A stretch of 64,000 nucleotides of DNA from Erpobdella octoculata (GCA_963978895.1 OZ022243.1:13471765-13535764); one strand, 5' to 3'. Counted from the stretch's first letter, positions 51,855 to 63,390 are shown. Notes: generated by a model from the sequence alone, not told the origin. Translations and numbers: made by a program.

Positions 51855-52303
51855 AGCCTTGTACACATTGACAAAAAACCCAACCCACCGACACCAAAAA
51901 AAAAAATCAGATCAAATCGGTCGGTGTGAGATATTGAGATTTAGCATACGCCTTATCAAGACAAGTCTTGCTCAAGACGAGAGAGGGAGGGTATTTGCAA
52001 AGGCAGCCATTTATAGGCGCCTACCCCTTTAGCAAATGCGAGTGAACTCCTTGCTTAAGGGAGTTACGCTGGTGACGCCGGCGAGGTTTAAACGGCCGAC
52101 CTAACGCTCTACCGCTCTGCCACCAGCGCCATATATAGTCAAGCACAAACCCAACGCGACAAGCACGTTGAAGTTGCGTAATACACACGACTTTTTACAT
52201 TAAGATATTAACGGCTATATCACATCTACAAACTCCGATTGTACCGGACGTGTCAGATTTGATCGGGACGTGTCAACTCACGTTTGTCGATGTGTACAGG
52301 ACT
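51855..52303. mobile_element. PIF/Harbinger MITE copy 2, inside tRNA-Phe
   Basis: Same family as 46457-46697: it starts AGCCTTGTACACATTGACAA, ends TGTCGATGTGTACAGGACT and is flanked by TTA (51852-51854 and 52304-52306). About 200 bp longer than copy 1 because a tRNA-derived SINE is inserted in it. Confidence 0.92.
51934..52130 (-). mobile_element. tRNA-derived SINE nested in the MITE
   Basis: Absent from MITE copy 1. Minus-strand head GGCGCTGGTGGCAGAGCGGT, then AGAGCGTTAGGTCGGCCG, carries a good A box (TGGCAGAGCGG) and a weak B-box-like stretch. The body runs to GCTAAATCTC near 51940. The SINE class is inferred from the tRNA-like head and from the clean gap in copy 1. Confidence 0.7.
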
Positions 52304-52350
52304 TTAGACTGAAGATCTAAAGGTTTCAGGTTCAATCCCGGGTCTGGGCA

Positions 52351-52500
52351 TAAAACTTGCCAAAATTGATTTTGAAGTGCCCGTGTATTGGGTTGTTTTT
52401 CAATTCTTTCCTCGATATATTATTATATATTATATTCTATATTATTTCTCTAATATTTTGTGCGCTTTGCACATTTCCATGGTTACGTAATTTTCTTTGG
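52351..52500. other. tRNA flank
   Basis: Carries the second copy of the GTGCCCGTGTATTGGGTTG repeat, then AT-rich DNA. Confidence 0.5.
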
Positions 52501-53360
52501 TGTTGTACTTAAACACTTTATTTAATGGTCCCCACTCCCCTGTAATTTACAGGGGACCATTAAATAAAGTGTTCAAGTACAACATCATCGCATACAAATT
52601 TTGTTTAGAGTCAGTCTAGATTCTAGACCTTACCATGATCTAGATTGGTCTATCACAGCTGCAAAACAAAACTTAGTGCTACAAATATATTTGTATAAGA
52701 TGATTTTAAAATCCATAGTCATCAATCTAACATTAATCTATATTAATCTAACATTTTTATATCTCTGTACACTGCAGAGTTGTATTAACCAAGGATATCT
52801 TGATATAACAACTGGATCCACAACCTACTCTAGTAGGCCTAGACAGTTTAGCCAATTACGTCATAGTTACATCAAAATTTGTAAATGTATGATATAACTA
52901 CTATGTTTTTGCAGTTTGTTACATCAATTTATTTATAATTATGATATAAGAAGCGGTAAAACATTAAGCCTACTAGAGTAGGTTGTGGATCTATTTTGTT
53001 TACATCCGCCTGATGGGGGTGCGTTGTTAAATTCATCGGATATGCTAATCGGATATATCCGATGAGCGAAAAAGCGTTGTTAATTACATCCGGGGTTGAA
53101 GTGTCGCGCGTTGTTAATTACATCCCTTAGTCATCGGATGTGCATCCGATAAATCCTGCTCGAGGGCGGATTGATTGATAAAATTTAAGATGGCCACCTC
53201 CATACCACTGCAGACGAGACTTTCTTAGTTCGAAAGGATGGTTTTAATTTGAATTTAAAACTTAGATTTTCTAATATTGTGGAAGCGGAGAGGTTTATTG
53301 CTGAAAATTAGTATTTGATGATGTTGTACTTGAACACTTTATTTAATGGTCCCCTGTAAT
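52501..53360. mobile_element. TIR element with an extra inverted terminus
   Basis: Terminal sequence GGGGACCATTAAATAAAGTG with TTCAAGTACAACA occurs three times: inverted at 52501-52533, direct at 52552-52584 and inverted at 53322-53358. The first pair makes a hairpin with 33-bp arms, one mismatch and an 18-nt loop. The element proper is 52552-53358. The interior repeats text (CACAGCTGCAAAACAAAACT) also found at 54545 and inverted at 53735. Confidence 0.75.
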
Positions 53361-53724
53361 CATGGAGGCATCCTCCCACAAAATGAATTGTACAGTTTAT
53401 TGAAAGTCACATATGTCTGCATTACTACTGGACAAAACTGATGTTTTGAGTTGCAGCAAATTATATTTAATGTATGTATCAATTTAATGTATCAATTAAA
53501 TAGCAGATAATGTTTATTCATCTGAAGTTATGCAAGAAGGCAGTCCAATGAGTTGGTGAGGGGATTATATGGGATTGAACCCTGAATGACTATTGGCTTA
53601 ATCATTATGTTCTGTATAATAAAGTAGAAAGTTTTGCAACTTTAATAGACAGAGATGGCTTAAGCTGGATGACTATGGACCTTAAAATCATCTTTTAACT
53701 ATTAACTATTTGTAGCACTAAGTT

Positions 53725-53964
53725 TTGTTTTGCAGCTGTGATAGACAAAAGTGGGAGCATGATCAGCATTGTCGGCCCTCCATCACAAACTGTTTGGCTC
53801 CTAGCAGTTGGTATGATATTGCTATAAATTTTTTTTTAAATTGTTATAGATTTAAAGGTAGTTTTCCTGTTTTCTTAGACTTGGTTCCTGAGACAATTCA
53901 AGAACTCAACAGGAAAAACAAGAGAGGTGTGAAAAATTCTTTGGACTTATGGAGCGTCTTATAG
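53725..53964 (+). pseudogene. Unrecognised 80-codon frame in the Harbinger-like element
   Basis: Uninterrupted frame with CSCDRQKWEHDQHCRPSITN then VFLDLVPETIQELNRKNKRG. I do not recognise it. It opens in repeat text shared with 52660 and 54550, so it is probably not a complete gene. Confidence 0.2.
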
Positions 53965-54028
53965 ACGTTAACAAAGAAATTTAAAATTGATGGAACAAAT
54001 TTATTTAAATCAAAATAAACAAATTTAA

Positions 54029-54430
54029 TTAAAAAGTTGTTGTGTTATTAAATCCTTTTTTCGAGTTAGCTTTCAAATCTTTTTCCAGAGGGGTAAATGA
54101 GTGATCATCATTGGTGTTGCCCTCCTTGAAATCAACTAAATCATCAGTCCAGGCAAGGTTGTGTAAGCAACAAGCTGTCAAGACCATTGTGGAAGCAGTT
54201 CTTGGGCAGGCAACATCTAAGTACTTCAACCTTCTAAACCTCCCTTAAGAAAAAAATAGTATTAGTCTACAAGTTTTAAAAATAAGGGATTTTCAACTAT
54301 TGTAAATTACCTCAAATGTTGACTTCTTCATTTGAAAATGGGATTTAAAATCTAAATCACACATTACACATAAGAAGAAATCTTCTGTGGCCTTGTTGCT
54401 CTGTAACTTTATCACCTTTAAAATAATTGC
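54029..54430 (-). pseudogene. Harbinger (HARBI1-like) transposase remnant
   Basis: Upstream minus-strand exon (about 54430-54315): NKATEDFFLCVMCDLDFKSH then FQMKKSTFE followed by GTAATT, matching the DF--HFRM----FE N-terminal block of HARBI1-type transposases. Downstream (54240-54029): RRFRRLKYLDVACPRT then VLTACCLHNLAWTDD, matching the C-terminal block (V-A-C-LHN). The DDE core between is deleted. PIF/Harbinger enzymes need a second Myb-like protein, which I do not see. Confidence 0.65.
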
Positions 54431-55078
54431 ACTGAAAGTACACAAAAGCTCTTATAACAATGATAATTAAATCTAGTATTCCTTACAAATTAAATTTTAA
54501 AGGAGACATTAGATTGATTAGATTAATCTAGTTTGGTCTATCACAGCTGCAAAACAAAACTTAGTGCTACAAATATGTTTGTATAAGATGATTTTAAAGT
54601 CCATAGTCATCAATCTAACATTAATCTAGATTAATCTAACATTTTAATACTTCATGATTATTCTGTACTGTATATCTCTGTACACGGCAGAGCTGTATTA
54701 ACTCGAATTCAGCACCAATAAACTAATAAAGCGTCTCAAATAAAAATTAAGCTATATCCTAGCTAACCTTTGTCATCTTCCGATTCAGAGTCATAAAAAA
54801 GTGTTTTATACATTCAGTGGCAATTATTAAATTGGAATTCGAAAGATCGGCAAAAATTTTTTATTGGATCCATTTTGTTTACATCCGCCTGACTCATCTG
54901 CCGTTTTTCCCACATCCAATCAATCCTTGCATCCATCTGATAAATCTCGGATGCAGCGCTGGATGTATTTAACAACGCACCCCCGTTGTTAAATACATCC
55001 CACATCCAATCAATCCTTGCATCCATCCGATAAAACTCGGATGCAGCGCTGGATGTATTTAACAACGCACCCATTGCG

Positions 55079-55199
<121 letters not shown>

Positions 55200-55203
55200 T
55201 TCT

Positions 55204-55350
55204 ACCCTGCTTTGAGACGCCGTTTTTAGCTGTTAGTTTCCTCGTTTAAAGGCAACGTGCCTTGAGACGCCGAATAGTTGCCGTGAGACGCCGTTTTTCT
55301 GCCTTGAGACGCCGTTTTTGCTTTGAGACGCCGTTTTTGCTTTGAGACGA
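55204..55350. repeat. Short minisatellite TTTGAGACGCCGTTTTTGC
   Basis: Five to six units of 19-30 bp, each with TGAGACGCCG, the spacing tightening to 19 bp at the right. Confidence 0.85.
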
Positions 55351-56036
55351 ACTATTGGCATTTCCTGGTTTTGATGCGCGCTTAATTAAACGAGTTCGCT
55401 TGTCCAAATTAGTTTTTAAATAAAACAAAAAAAATAAATCTATTGAAAAAAGATATTTATAAAGAAAATAATTTCCGTGTAGTTTCTCCTATGTTTTTGG
55501 ATTTAATTATCTATATACGTAGCCATAATCTTTCCGATAAAGGTTTAAAAATTCATTTTCAGACATTCTCAACTAGGTTTTTTTACAATAAATTGCTTCA
55601 ATTTTGTTTTCAAGGGGAAATACTGAAATCTTCAAACGTAAGATTTACTGACAAGGCTCTTGTGAGCATATTTGTATCCCTCAGAACTTTGGTGAAGCCC
55701 TCACCTTGGCCTTGCTTAACTTGCAGATGAAGAATGTAGCATACATGTCATTTTACATCTTTCGCCGGGATTGAAATAATTAATACTGGCCTTTTTCACC
55801 ACTTTCCGGTTTCTTGGGTTAAAATGAACGTTTACCTATAAAACACTTAGAAGAATGACACATCAAGACGCCCAAATTATTAAATTTATAATAATTAGTT
55901 TTGCGTGGTGAGATCATGCACATCTCGCATAGTTAACTTAACTTACCATATTCCCGCATTCTCAAAGCCCGCCTTTAGTCATTTTAGCTTGACAAATTTG
56001 CTGTTAGGTTTTCAGTTTGTTAGTTTGATAGAAATA
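55351..56036. other. 5' flank of the small zinc-finger gene
   Basis: A 95-codon open frame at 55443-55730 (+) (MKKDIYKENNFRVVSPMFLD) has no match that I know. Otherwise AT-rich DNA. Confidence 0.4.
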
Positions 56037-58196
56037 ATGTCTCGTACGTTCTTGAGTGAAATTTTGGAAAGTGAAGTGATAGAGGTAAGTATTTTTAACT
56101 TAATGTTTGGTTGTTCTTGGACGCCGATGGCGCTTGTTAAAAATTTATAAATGAAATCTAAAATTCAATTTATTTCAATTTATTTATGATCTAAACATAA
56201 ATTTTTAGTAAAAAATTTGTCTCTACCGCTGGGAATTACATCTTTAACTTCTAACATTTTTCTCTAAGAAATACAACCATGGTTTCCTTGGTAACAAAAT
56301 CTATAGCAAGCTCCTTCGGATCATTTGGCTTCTGTTGACAAGTAATTACAGTTCACCTTTTAAAAGTGTTGAGCTTAATCGTTATTTAATTTAAAATCCT
56401 AATTAAAGCATTCACTTAACACTTTCAGCTCTTTCGTTCCAATGTGGCAGGTTTTGCCTGCTCGTTTTGGCCAGCAAGCTACTTCCACTCATTTGGCTTC
56501 TGTTGTCAAGTAATTATAGTTCACCTTTTAAAAGTGTTTACCAGTGTTATTTCCATTCACTAAATAATTTCCATTCCAATTCTAATTCCATTATTTTTTT
56601 TCAAATAATTTCCATTCCAATTCTAATTCCATTATTTTTTTCAAAATAATTTCCATTCCAATTCTAATTCCATTATTTTTTTCAAAATAATTTCCATTCC
56701 AATTCTAATTCCATAATTTTTTTTCAAATAATTCCTATTTCAATTCTAATTTCATTTTAATTTCAATAATTTCCATTCAATTCTAATTACCATTGCTAAA
56801 ATGATTTCTATTTCTATTCTATTTCCATTATCATTTCAAAAATTATTTTCTAATTCCATTATTAAAAATAACAGTCACTATATTCGTTCCTTTAAAAAAC
56901 CCTTTAGAGAGAATAATACATAGTAACAACAACAAGCTTATCAAACATTTATTGTTATAACTAAACCAAACATCCAAAAATAACCAGAGCAAAATGCAAA
57001 TAATTAATCGGTCAAAATGAATTAAGTTTCAGAAAGGCTCTCATCTCTAAGGACTGTTGCATTCTGTTGCGTCGTCCTGCAGTCAAGATGCCACAAAGAG
57101 AGAATATCCGCTCCACGTAGGCTTGAGAAGCTGGAGCTGACAATAAATCTTGGGCTAGCTCATACAGTTTGCTGTAACGTGATGTTTTTTGCTTCCAAAA
57201 ATCCAGTGCATCATTACGCTCATCTTCTACAATATCAGCTATGTAGTTGTTCAGCTGATAATGCATGGCATCTTTTTCACTTATACTGCTAATGCCAGCA
57301 CAAGTTCTAAGTCGATTAGACTGAATTTTATTGTTTATTCTACTTTCATTTTAAATTTAAAAATAATTCCTACTTCTCATTCAAATTCCATTTTATTTTA
57401 AAAAATAATTCCTACTTCCCATTTTAATTCCATATTTTATTAAAGAAATAATTTCTAATTCTCATTCTAATTCCATTTTGGATTGAAAAATAATTTCTAC
57501 TTCTAATTCTAATTCCATTTTTATCACGTGATTTCCATTCCTATTTCTAATTCCATTCCAAATTTAATTCCTATTTCTAATTTCCATTCTCAAGAAAAAA
57601 AATTCCTATTTCAATTCCTAATTCAATTACCATTAATGGAAATAACACTGGTGTTTACCTTAAAAATCTTAAATAAAGCATTTACTTAAAACTTTTAGCT
57701 CTCTCGTTCCAAATTCAGAGTCGGCATCTTTGCCATTGGTGAGCTAATTTATTTTTGTATGTTTTATGGCTAGACTGCAATTAATAAAAATTGTTATAAA
57801 GAAGTTGTCAACTGCATCAAAATTTATTATATATGGCAAAACCACCAATATTACAACATTAAGCCAAAACTGAATAAATACCTGTGACAAACATAATATA
57901 TAGACTCTCATCAATCAGAATTATTTTTACAGGTACAACAACGGAAAAAATTTGAGTGTCCGCTGTGCCACAAATTTTTTTCTAAGTTGCCTCCTCACTT
58001 GCGCAGCAAAAAACACAAGGTCGAAAATCCCATTGCTCCGGTAACTTCCCCAGCCGACTACAAAAGACGGAAGACTGGGAATACAAAAGATAGGAAAAGG
58101 TGCAAATTTTGCAATGTGAATGTAATCAGAATGGATATGCATGTTAAACTTTGTCATTCCGAAAATATTTATAATGATCTGAATGTTAATAACTAA
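56037..58196 (+). CDS. Small C2H2 zinc-finger protein, two exons
   Basis: Exon 1 56037-56084 (MSRTFLSEILESEVIE) ends at GAG|GTAAGT. Exon 2 57933-58196 follows TTTTTACAG, in phase 0, giving 103 residues. Exon 2 has CPLCHKFFSKLPPHLRSKKH, a C2H2-type finger with basic linker, and later CKFCNVNVIRMDMHVKLCH, a second finger. The tail KRRKTGNTKDRKR between them is a possible nuclear-localisation signal. It would act as a nucleic-acid-binding protein. It could instead be the N-terminal exon of a transposon protein, since nothing downstream continues it convincingly. The 1.85-kb intron contains a complete hAT and tandem duplications. The exon pairing is my inference from splice sites and phase. Confidence 0.55.
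56543..57650 (-). mobile_element. hAT element in the zinc-finger gene's intron
   Basis: 1,108 bp starting CAGTGTTATTTCCATT and ending AATGGAAATAACACTG, with a perfect 8-bp duplication GTGTTTAC (56535-56542 and 57651-57658). Both ends carry long runs of AATTTCCATTCCAATTCTAA-like subterminal repeats (about 330 bp each). The centre has a minus-strand dimerisation-domain fragment. The flanking intron has a duplication of about 170 bp (TTTGGCTTCTGTTG...ACCTTTTAAAAGTG at about 56325-56372 and 56493-56540). Confidence 0.95.
57012..57266 (-). pseudogene. hAT transposase dimerisation-domain fragment
   Basis: 84 codons with DALDFWKQKTSRYSKLYELA, then QDLLSAPASQAYVERIFSLC, then GRRNRMQQSLEMRAFLKLN and a stop. 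FW----YP-L---A-D-L--P-S----ER-FS and N-R---S--E---L--N form the hAT C-terminal pattern. The start may be internal. The catalytic part is missing. Confidence 0.85.
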
Positions 58197-58514
58197 TAAC
58201 ATAGATTCTAATGTAACTGAAATTAATGCATGTAACCCTCTAACTCTGCACCCTAATAATGACAATTTGTTAAAAATAACTGGCCCTAGCAAAAAATTAA
58301 CTATTGATAAAAAAAGTTGTAAGATATCATGACTTTCGGTGTATGCAGGATAAAATTGTCGAAAGGAATACAGGTAGGTGCTATCGATGAAGGTTTAACT
58401 TGTCGGACTCCTCGACCATTTACTATAACTAATTTACATTTAAGAAACAAAGGATTAAAATACTTCTCTTCTACATTTTCAATATTTTATTTATCTTAAG
58501 TCGATCTACAGTTT
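58197..58514. other. AT-rich DNA after the zinc-finger gene
   Basis: Nothing certain. CTTGTCGGACTCCTCGACC at 58400 is the only GC-richer patch. Confidence 0.4.
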
Positions 58515-58935
58515 TGTACAGTTTTTTCTTTCAGCTTCCCGTGTAAGCGATTTTGTACATTTCATTTTCGTTCAGTTTCCCGTGTAATCGTTTTTGTACA
58601 TTTTATCTTCTTTCAGCTTTCCGTCTAATCGTTTTTGTACATTTCATTTTCTTTCAGTTTCCCATGTAAGCGATTTTGTACATTTCATTTTCTTTCAGCT
58701 TCCCGTGTAAGCGATTTTGTACATTTTATCTTCTTTCAACTTTCCGTGTAATCGTTTTTGGACATTTCATTTTCTTTCAGCTTCCAGTGTAAGCGCTTTT
58801 GTACATTTAATTTCTTTCAGCTTCCCGTGTAAGCGATTTTGTACATTTTATTTTCTTTCAACTTCCTGTTTAATTGTTTTTGTACATTTCATTTTCTTTC
58901 AGTTTCCCGTGTAAGCTTTTTGTACATTTTTTATG
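58515..58935. repeat. Minisatellite, unit about 45 bp
   Basis: About nine diverged units built from TTTTGTACATTTCATTTTCT, then TTCAGCTTCCCGTGTAAGCG. Each unit contains a pyrimidine tract plus CTTTCAG, a good 3' splice-site look-alike. Confidence 0.9.
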
Positions 58936-60425
58936 TTGTTTAATTTTTTATTGCATATAAATTACTTTTTCTTTCATCTTGTTCAAGTTTTGCATGTAAA
59001 CCTTTTTTTTGGTCATGTGTTGCTTTTGTACATTTTGTTTCAACATACTGTTAGTTTTTACATTTTTGAAATAATTTAATTTCAATATTGTTTGACTTAT
59101 TTCCCTGGTATGTGCAAGATTGTGAAAAGTTGAAAATTGTGGCACATAGGTTAAATTCAAAGCTAGAAACTTGGGTGAGAATAAGATGCTGTCAAAATTA
59201 TGGGAAAAGTATAAGAAAAAAAATCAAAAGATGGTAATGTAAAATATCATTTTTTTCACTTCAGCAAATATACTATAAAACTGTCACAAAGTTTTTGAAC
59301 TAATTCTTATAATACCTGCTCTTTCTCAATTCCAGAACCACTAAAGATAACTTTAAATTCTCATCAAAAATGTTATCAATCACAAATTGCTGTGATTCAA
59401 TTGTCTAAGACACATTATCATCTAATTATTTTAATTTACAATAAATCTAAATTATTTTAAATCATAGTATTTTATTTCCCTTATCATGTTAATCTTAGTT
59501 TGTCTTCTATCACTCATTCATCATATCAGTTACTAAGTCTAAGTAGTTTCATCATTTTCAATCACCAGTAACCATCATTAAATTAAGTTATAAATTATTT
59601 ATCACCATAATATACCGTGACATCCTCGATACAAACAATCATGTGTTCTTGTCTTATAATCTCTCACCTTTCATCAACTTTCTTTATTAAGATCTCATTT
59701 TGGACCAATGGTGAACAAAACACAAATGCTTTTAAATAAAATTTTTATGTCCTTAGGTACTTAGGACTACACTACTACACTTACACTAGACTACTATAGA
59801 TTATGTCACTAGGTCCTTATGTATGTCTTTTTCAAGTTTTTCAAAGTAGTCACTAGTACTGACTAGTCTAGTTGACTAGTAGTGACTAGTAGTTAGTAGT
59901 CCATGTCTCATCTTTCCAGGTACCGGGAGGGTTGTTACACCAAAAAGTTATTGAATTCAATAAAACAACTTGCTCTTTAAATTTTACTTTAAAACTTGTT
60001 AAAAAACTCTTTTAAGTGGGGTTTAAACTTTAAAGTTTAACGGAACAATTTTTCCGATAAAAATATATTGCAAGCAACTATTGACTTATCATACGTATAT
60101 AAGCACGTGATATTTTATAACGAATCAGAAGCCAAAAATCGACATTATTAACATAAAGTTTATAAATAGACAGAAGGGTGTATCTCTGAAATCTTAATTA
60201 ATTTTTAATTTTCATAATTTTATTGGAAACCATCATAATTCTTAAAATGTGAGATATTTGCGCGCTACAATTTTTAAATTTTCAAAAAAATTGTTTACAG
60301 GAGTTTCTTCTAATATCTCTTTAAATAGATAAAATTGATCTATCATTTTAAGTACAAACAATTTAATTTGATGGATAGCTTAACTCTCTAAAAAAAAATT
60401 TTTTTGTCAAAATTTATTAATTATA
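58936..60425. other. AT-rich DNA, no gene recognised
   Basis: Low-complexity and unique AT-rich sequence. A cluster of CTAGT/ACTAGT pentamers lies at 59853-59905. No coding signal. Confidence 0.5.
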
Positions 60426-60429
60426 CCTT

Positions 60430-61420
60430 AAATGAAAAGGTTTTTATTTAGCACTAGTCGTGCAACTATAAAGTTAAAACTTTAAATACTCATTCAGAAA
60501 AAGCTAGGTTGAAAAAATATAAAATTTGGTCACTAACTTTTAATTAGTTTAAAAATTATTGAAGCAAAACAATGAAATCACCTTTGTTAACATTTTAATT
60601 CCCCATATTGTTAAATGTTGAGCTACAAAACAATAAATTCAGATAATTGTCCAAAATTATCTAAAGTTTCATCCTATGAAGTTTGGTTAAAAAATTCGCT
60701 TTTGTTTAAAACTTATTTACTTAAAACAAAGGACCGAAAGCTTCATTGAAACCGTACACTTTACAAAATATACTGTAGCTTAAATTTAACATTAAACGTT
60801 TAGCTACAACGTTAAAATTTAATAATCTAAAGAAACGTATTAAAAATTACTATCATTTTTCGAATATCAAGTATGGTTAAAAATCTTCAATTGGTAAAAA
60901 AGATATTCACTGTACGGAATAAAAGTATTTTTATCAATTAAACAGTTAATGGATGACCTATAAAACTACAGTTACAGATAACTGTCTTAAATTACCCTTT
61001 CTATTACTGCCTCAAATTTGGTTGAGAAATATTAATTGGTTAAAATTTTATTGGCGAAAAATCGAGCCAAAAAATTGCACGAGTGCTAACCATTACTTAA
61101 ATATCTTTACCATGGCTGTAAACGTTGACCTTCAAAACTCAAATTTTTGGCTTTTTTTACGAATTAGTTAAGGTTTTAACATGTAAAGTTTGGATGAAAT
61201 ATTTCAAGCGGTTTGGGCGTTATTCGTGAAAAACCGACGAAACGAAGCTAATATAGACCTAACCGTTTATGAAATATCTTTATTTTGGCATTAATCGTTG
61301 AGCTACAAAGTTGTAAATTCAGATTTATTTTAAATAGTAGCAATATGTTTATTGTATGAAATTTGGTAAGAAACTATCAAGCGGTTGAAAAGATATTCGA
61401 GAAAAGTAAATTAAAAAACT
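60430..61420. repeat. Very degenerate satellite-like array, unit about 150-190 bp
   Basis: Six diverged units (starts near 60450, 60610, 60800, 60960, 61110 and 61290). Each has a GTTGAGCTACAAAGTT-like box and, 70-90 bp later, GAAATTTGGTTAAGAAAT followed by TCAAGCGGTTAAAAAGATAT-like text. The 72-codon open frame at 60953-61171 lies across a unit and is not a gene. Confidence 0.55.
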
Positions 61421-61806
61421 TGAGTGTATCGAGAACTCATATTCGAGCTTTGTGTCAGATGCTTCAGTATAGTGGTCTAAGTGCCTTTTTTTACGAAACT
61501 CAAAATATAATTAAAATAATTAAATTTACTTAGAATAATAGTAAATAATACGTTTTTTTAAGTGGTTACTGAAAATTTCAGCTCTTTAACGCTTTTAATT
61601 CGGCTTATTATTCGAAAAATTTAAAATCGCGCAAATTTTTCAAAAGCTGAAAATTCAAAATTTTGACTTTCAAAAATTTTTTTTTTCGATCAATTCTTTT
61701 ATGTTTGTCTATCTGAACATATTAAAGTGAAAACCGCATTTTAATTAAACTCTCCGCACTCAGAACTACTACGTCGTCTAATGGCAATCTGTAATCCGAG
61801 TAGGAT

Positions 61807-61862
<56 letters not shown>

Positions 61863-62150
61863 TAATAATAATAATATAATTCTAAAGAAGTATAGGCGTT
61901 TAGAAGAAAATGATATAGCATTGAAGAAAAATTAACCAGTAATACAAAACAAATTGACCTAATCTTTTGTGTTGTAAAAATGTTCAAAGTTTATGACATG
62001 GCATGAAACAGCATTGTTATAGCCATGGGCAGCTGATGTGAGATCACAGGCTAACTTCACATGTTGGCTAAGATGCAGTCAGCTGCTCTTTTGGTTGCTT
62101 ACACTTTAAATTTATTGGAAAAATCTTTGTTTTAGAGTTTTTGCTAGGTG
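61421..62150. other. AT-rich DNA with (ATA)n tract
   Basis: An (ATA)n microsatellite at 61809-61876. No coding sequence seen. Confidence 0.6.
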
Positions 62151-62458
62151 GTTCATGTGATTCTAGGACTGTTCATCAAAGGACGATTCATCAAAGGACT
62201 GTTCATCAAGGACTATTCATCAAGGGACTATTCATCAAAGGACTATTCACCAAAGGACTATTCATCAAGAGGACGGTTCATCATACGGACTGTTCATCTA
62301 ATGTCTATTCATCCAGCGGACTATTCATCAAAAAAGTTAATAAAATTGTTTAAGATGTTATTTTCAACCAAAATATGTTACCAAAATGTAAGGTAATCTA
62401 TATCAAGTTTACAGTGCTACTCTGCTTGCATCGAAATACTTTATTCTTTATAATAGAA

Positions 62459-62612
62459 CTAGCGAGGTACCTTGCGTTGCCCGGGTTTATAGAGGTTTTT
62501 CGGTCGTTTTTCTCTCTCGCTCCCGTTTCTTTCCCCGCTTGCTCTCACGCTCCCGGTCACTCTCTCTCTCTCTTTCCGCTTGTCTCCCGCTTCCACTCCC
62601 GGTCACAGCACC
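62459..62612 (-). repeat. Composite-family element, short copy
   Basis: ACTAGCGAGGTACCTTGCGT, then TGCCCGGG and GAGGTTTTTCGG, then diverged CCCGTTTC/CCGGTCAC minisatellite units. Nested in the foldback element. Confidence 0.75.
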
Positions 62613-63390
62613 AGAAAAACTAAATTTGACTGTTTTTGTAAACCATATAAACACCATATAAACACCAAAGGCCACAAACACGTCAAAGCATCACACTTTT
62701 GCCTCGAGCAATCGGCAAGTTTGTAGAAGACATGGTTGTAATATACAACAATTTTATTCGTCACATAAAACAACTGGACAAGAAATAACGTCAAGATCTT
62801 AAGATCAAACGATCAAAAGACAATTAAATAATAAGTTTAAAAAACTGCTTTCAACTGTTTGTACAAACTGTAAGTATATACATACTCAAACACTCAAACA
62901 GCCAGATACCATACACCTCAAAACATCACTAACATCCGGTATACCACTTCTGCCACTCTTCAAAGAGACGAACACGCTCGCTTTAGCGAGGTCAGGAAAC
63001 GTCATTTCAAAAAGACGCTTACGCTTGTCCGGATTGTCGATAAATCAACCAGACTAGGATTTCATGCAAACTTCAAATAAAAACTAAATACATTGGAACT
63101 TATTTAATTGATATGAAAAAACTTATCTTGTTTTTTTTAATAAAAGTTGCGGTAGCGAATAGCGCTGAGAACAGCTAAAAATGTTGCGGCGCTGTCATCA
63201 ACGATCTTGTTAGCCAATAGTACCGCTCTTAACAACCCTGGTTGCCATCACTATTTTTTTAAAATTACTGATATGTTTGAAATTTATTTTATCAAAGATG
63301 AAGAAGTCTGAACTGTCTTTTAAAAATACATCAAATTACTTTACACTGAAAATATCTTGGGTATATATTGATAAAGGTTGCTGAGTGGCT
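62613..63390. other. Interior of the foldback element
   Basis: Unique moderate-AT sequence. A patch of higher GC (62935-63030) has no coding signal that I recognise. Confidence 0.4.

Larger units (their letters stand above)
51826..52350 (+). tRNA. tRNA-Phe(GAA) split by a MITE (disrupted)
   Basis: The halves 51826-51854 (29 nt) and 52307-52350 (44 nt) together make a 73-nt tRNA. The seven acceptor pairs GTCTAGA/TCTGGGC all pair, counting two G-U. The D arm starts GCTCAGTTGGGAGAG. The anticodon arm TTAGA-CTGAAGA-TCTAA gives anticodon GAA. The T arm contains B-box GGTTCAATCC, and the discriminator base is A. One T-stem mismatch is present. The MITE plus its TTA duplication falls between positions 29 and 30 in the anticodon stem, so mature tRNA cannot form. 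Before insertion it was a plausible functional gene or a recent tRNA copy. Confidence 0.85.
53017..55072 (-). mobile_element. PIF/Harbinger-like element, deleted
   Basis: Ends GGGTGCGTTGTTAAAT (53017) and ATTTAACAACGCACCC (ending 55072). Several subterminal copies of ACATCCGATGGATGCA-like text lie near both ends, and the right end is duplicated in tandem (54945-54990 and 55020-55072). A broken Harbinger transposase lies inside on the minus strand. The left part overlaps another TIR element, so the order of insertion is uncertain. Confidence 0.6.

Noticed and set aside
60953..61171. 72-codon open frame
   Set aside because: Spans the degenerate satellite-like units; composition matches the AT-rich surroundings.
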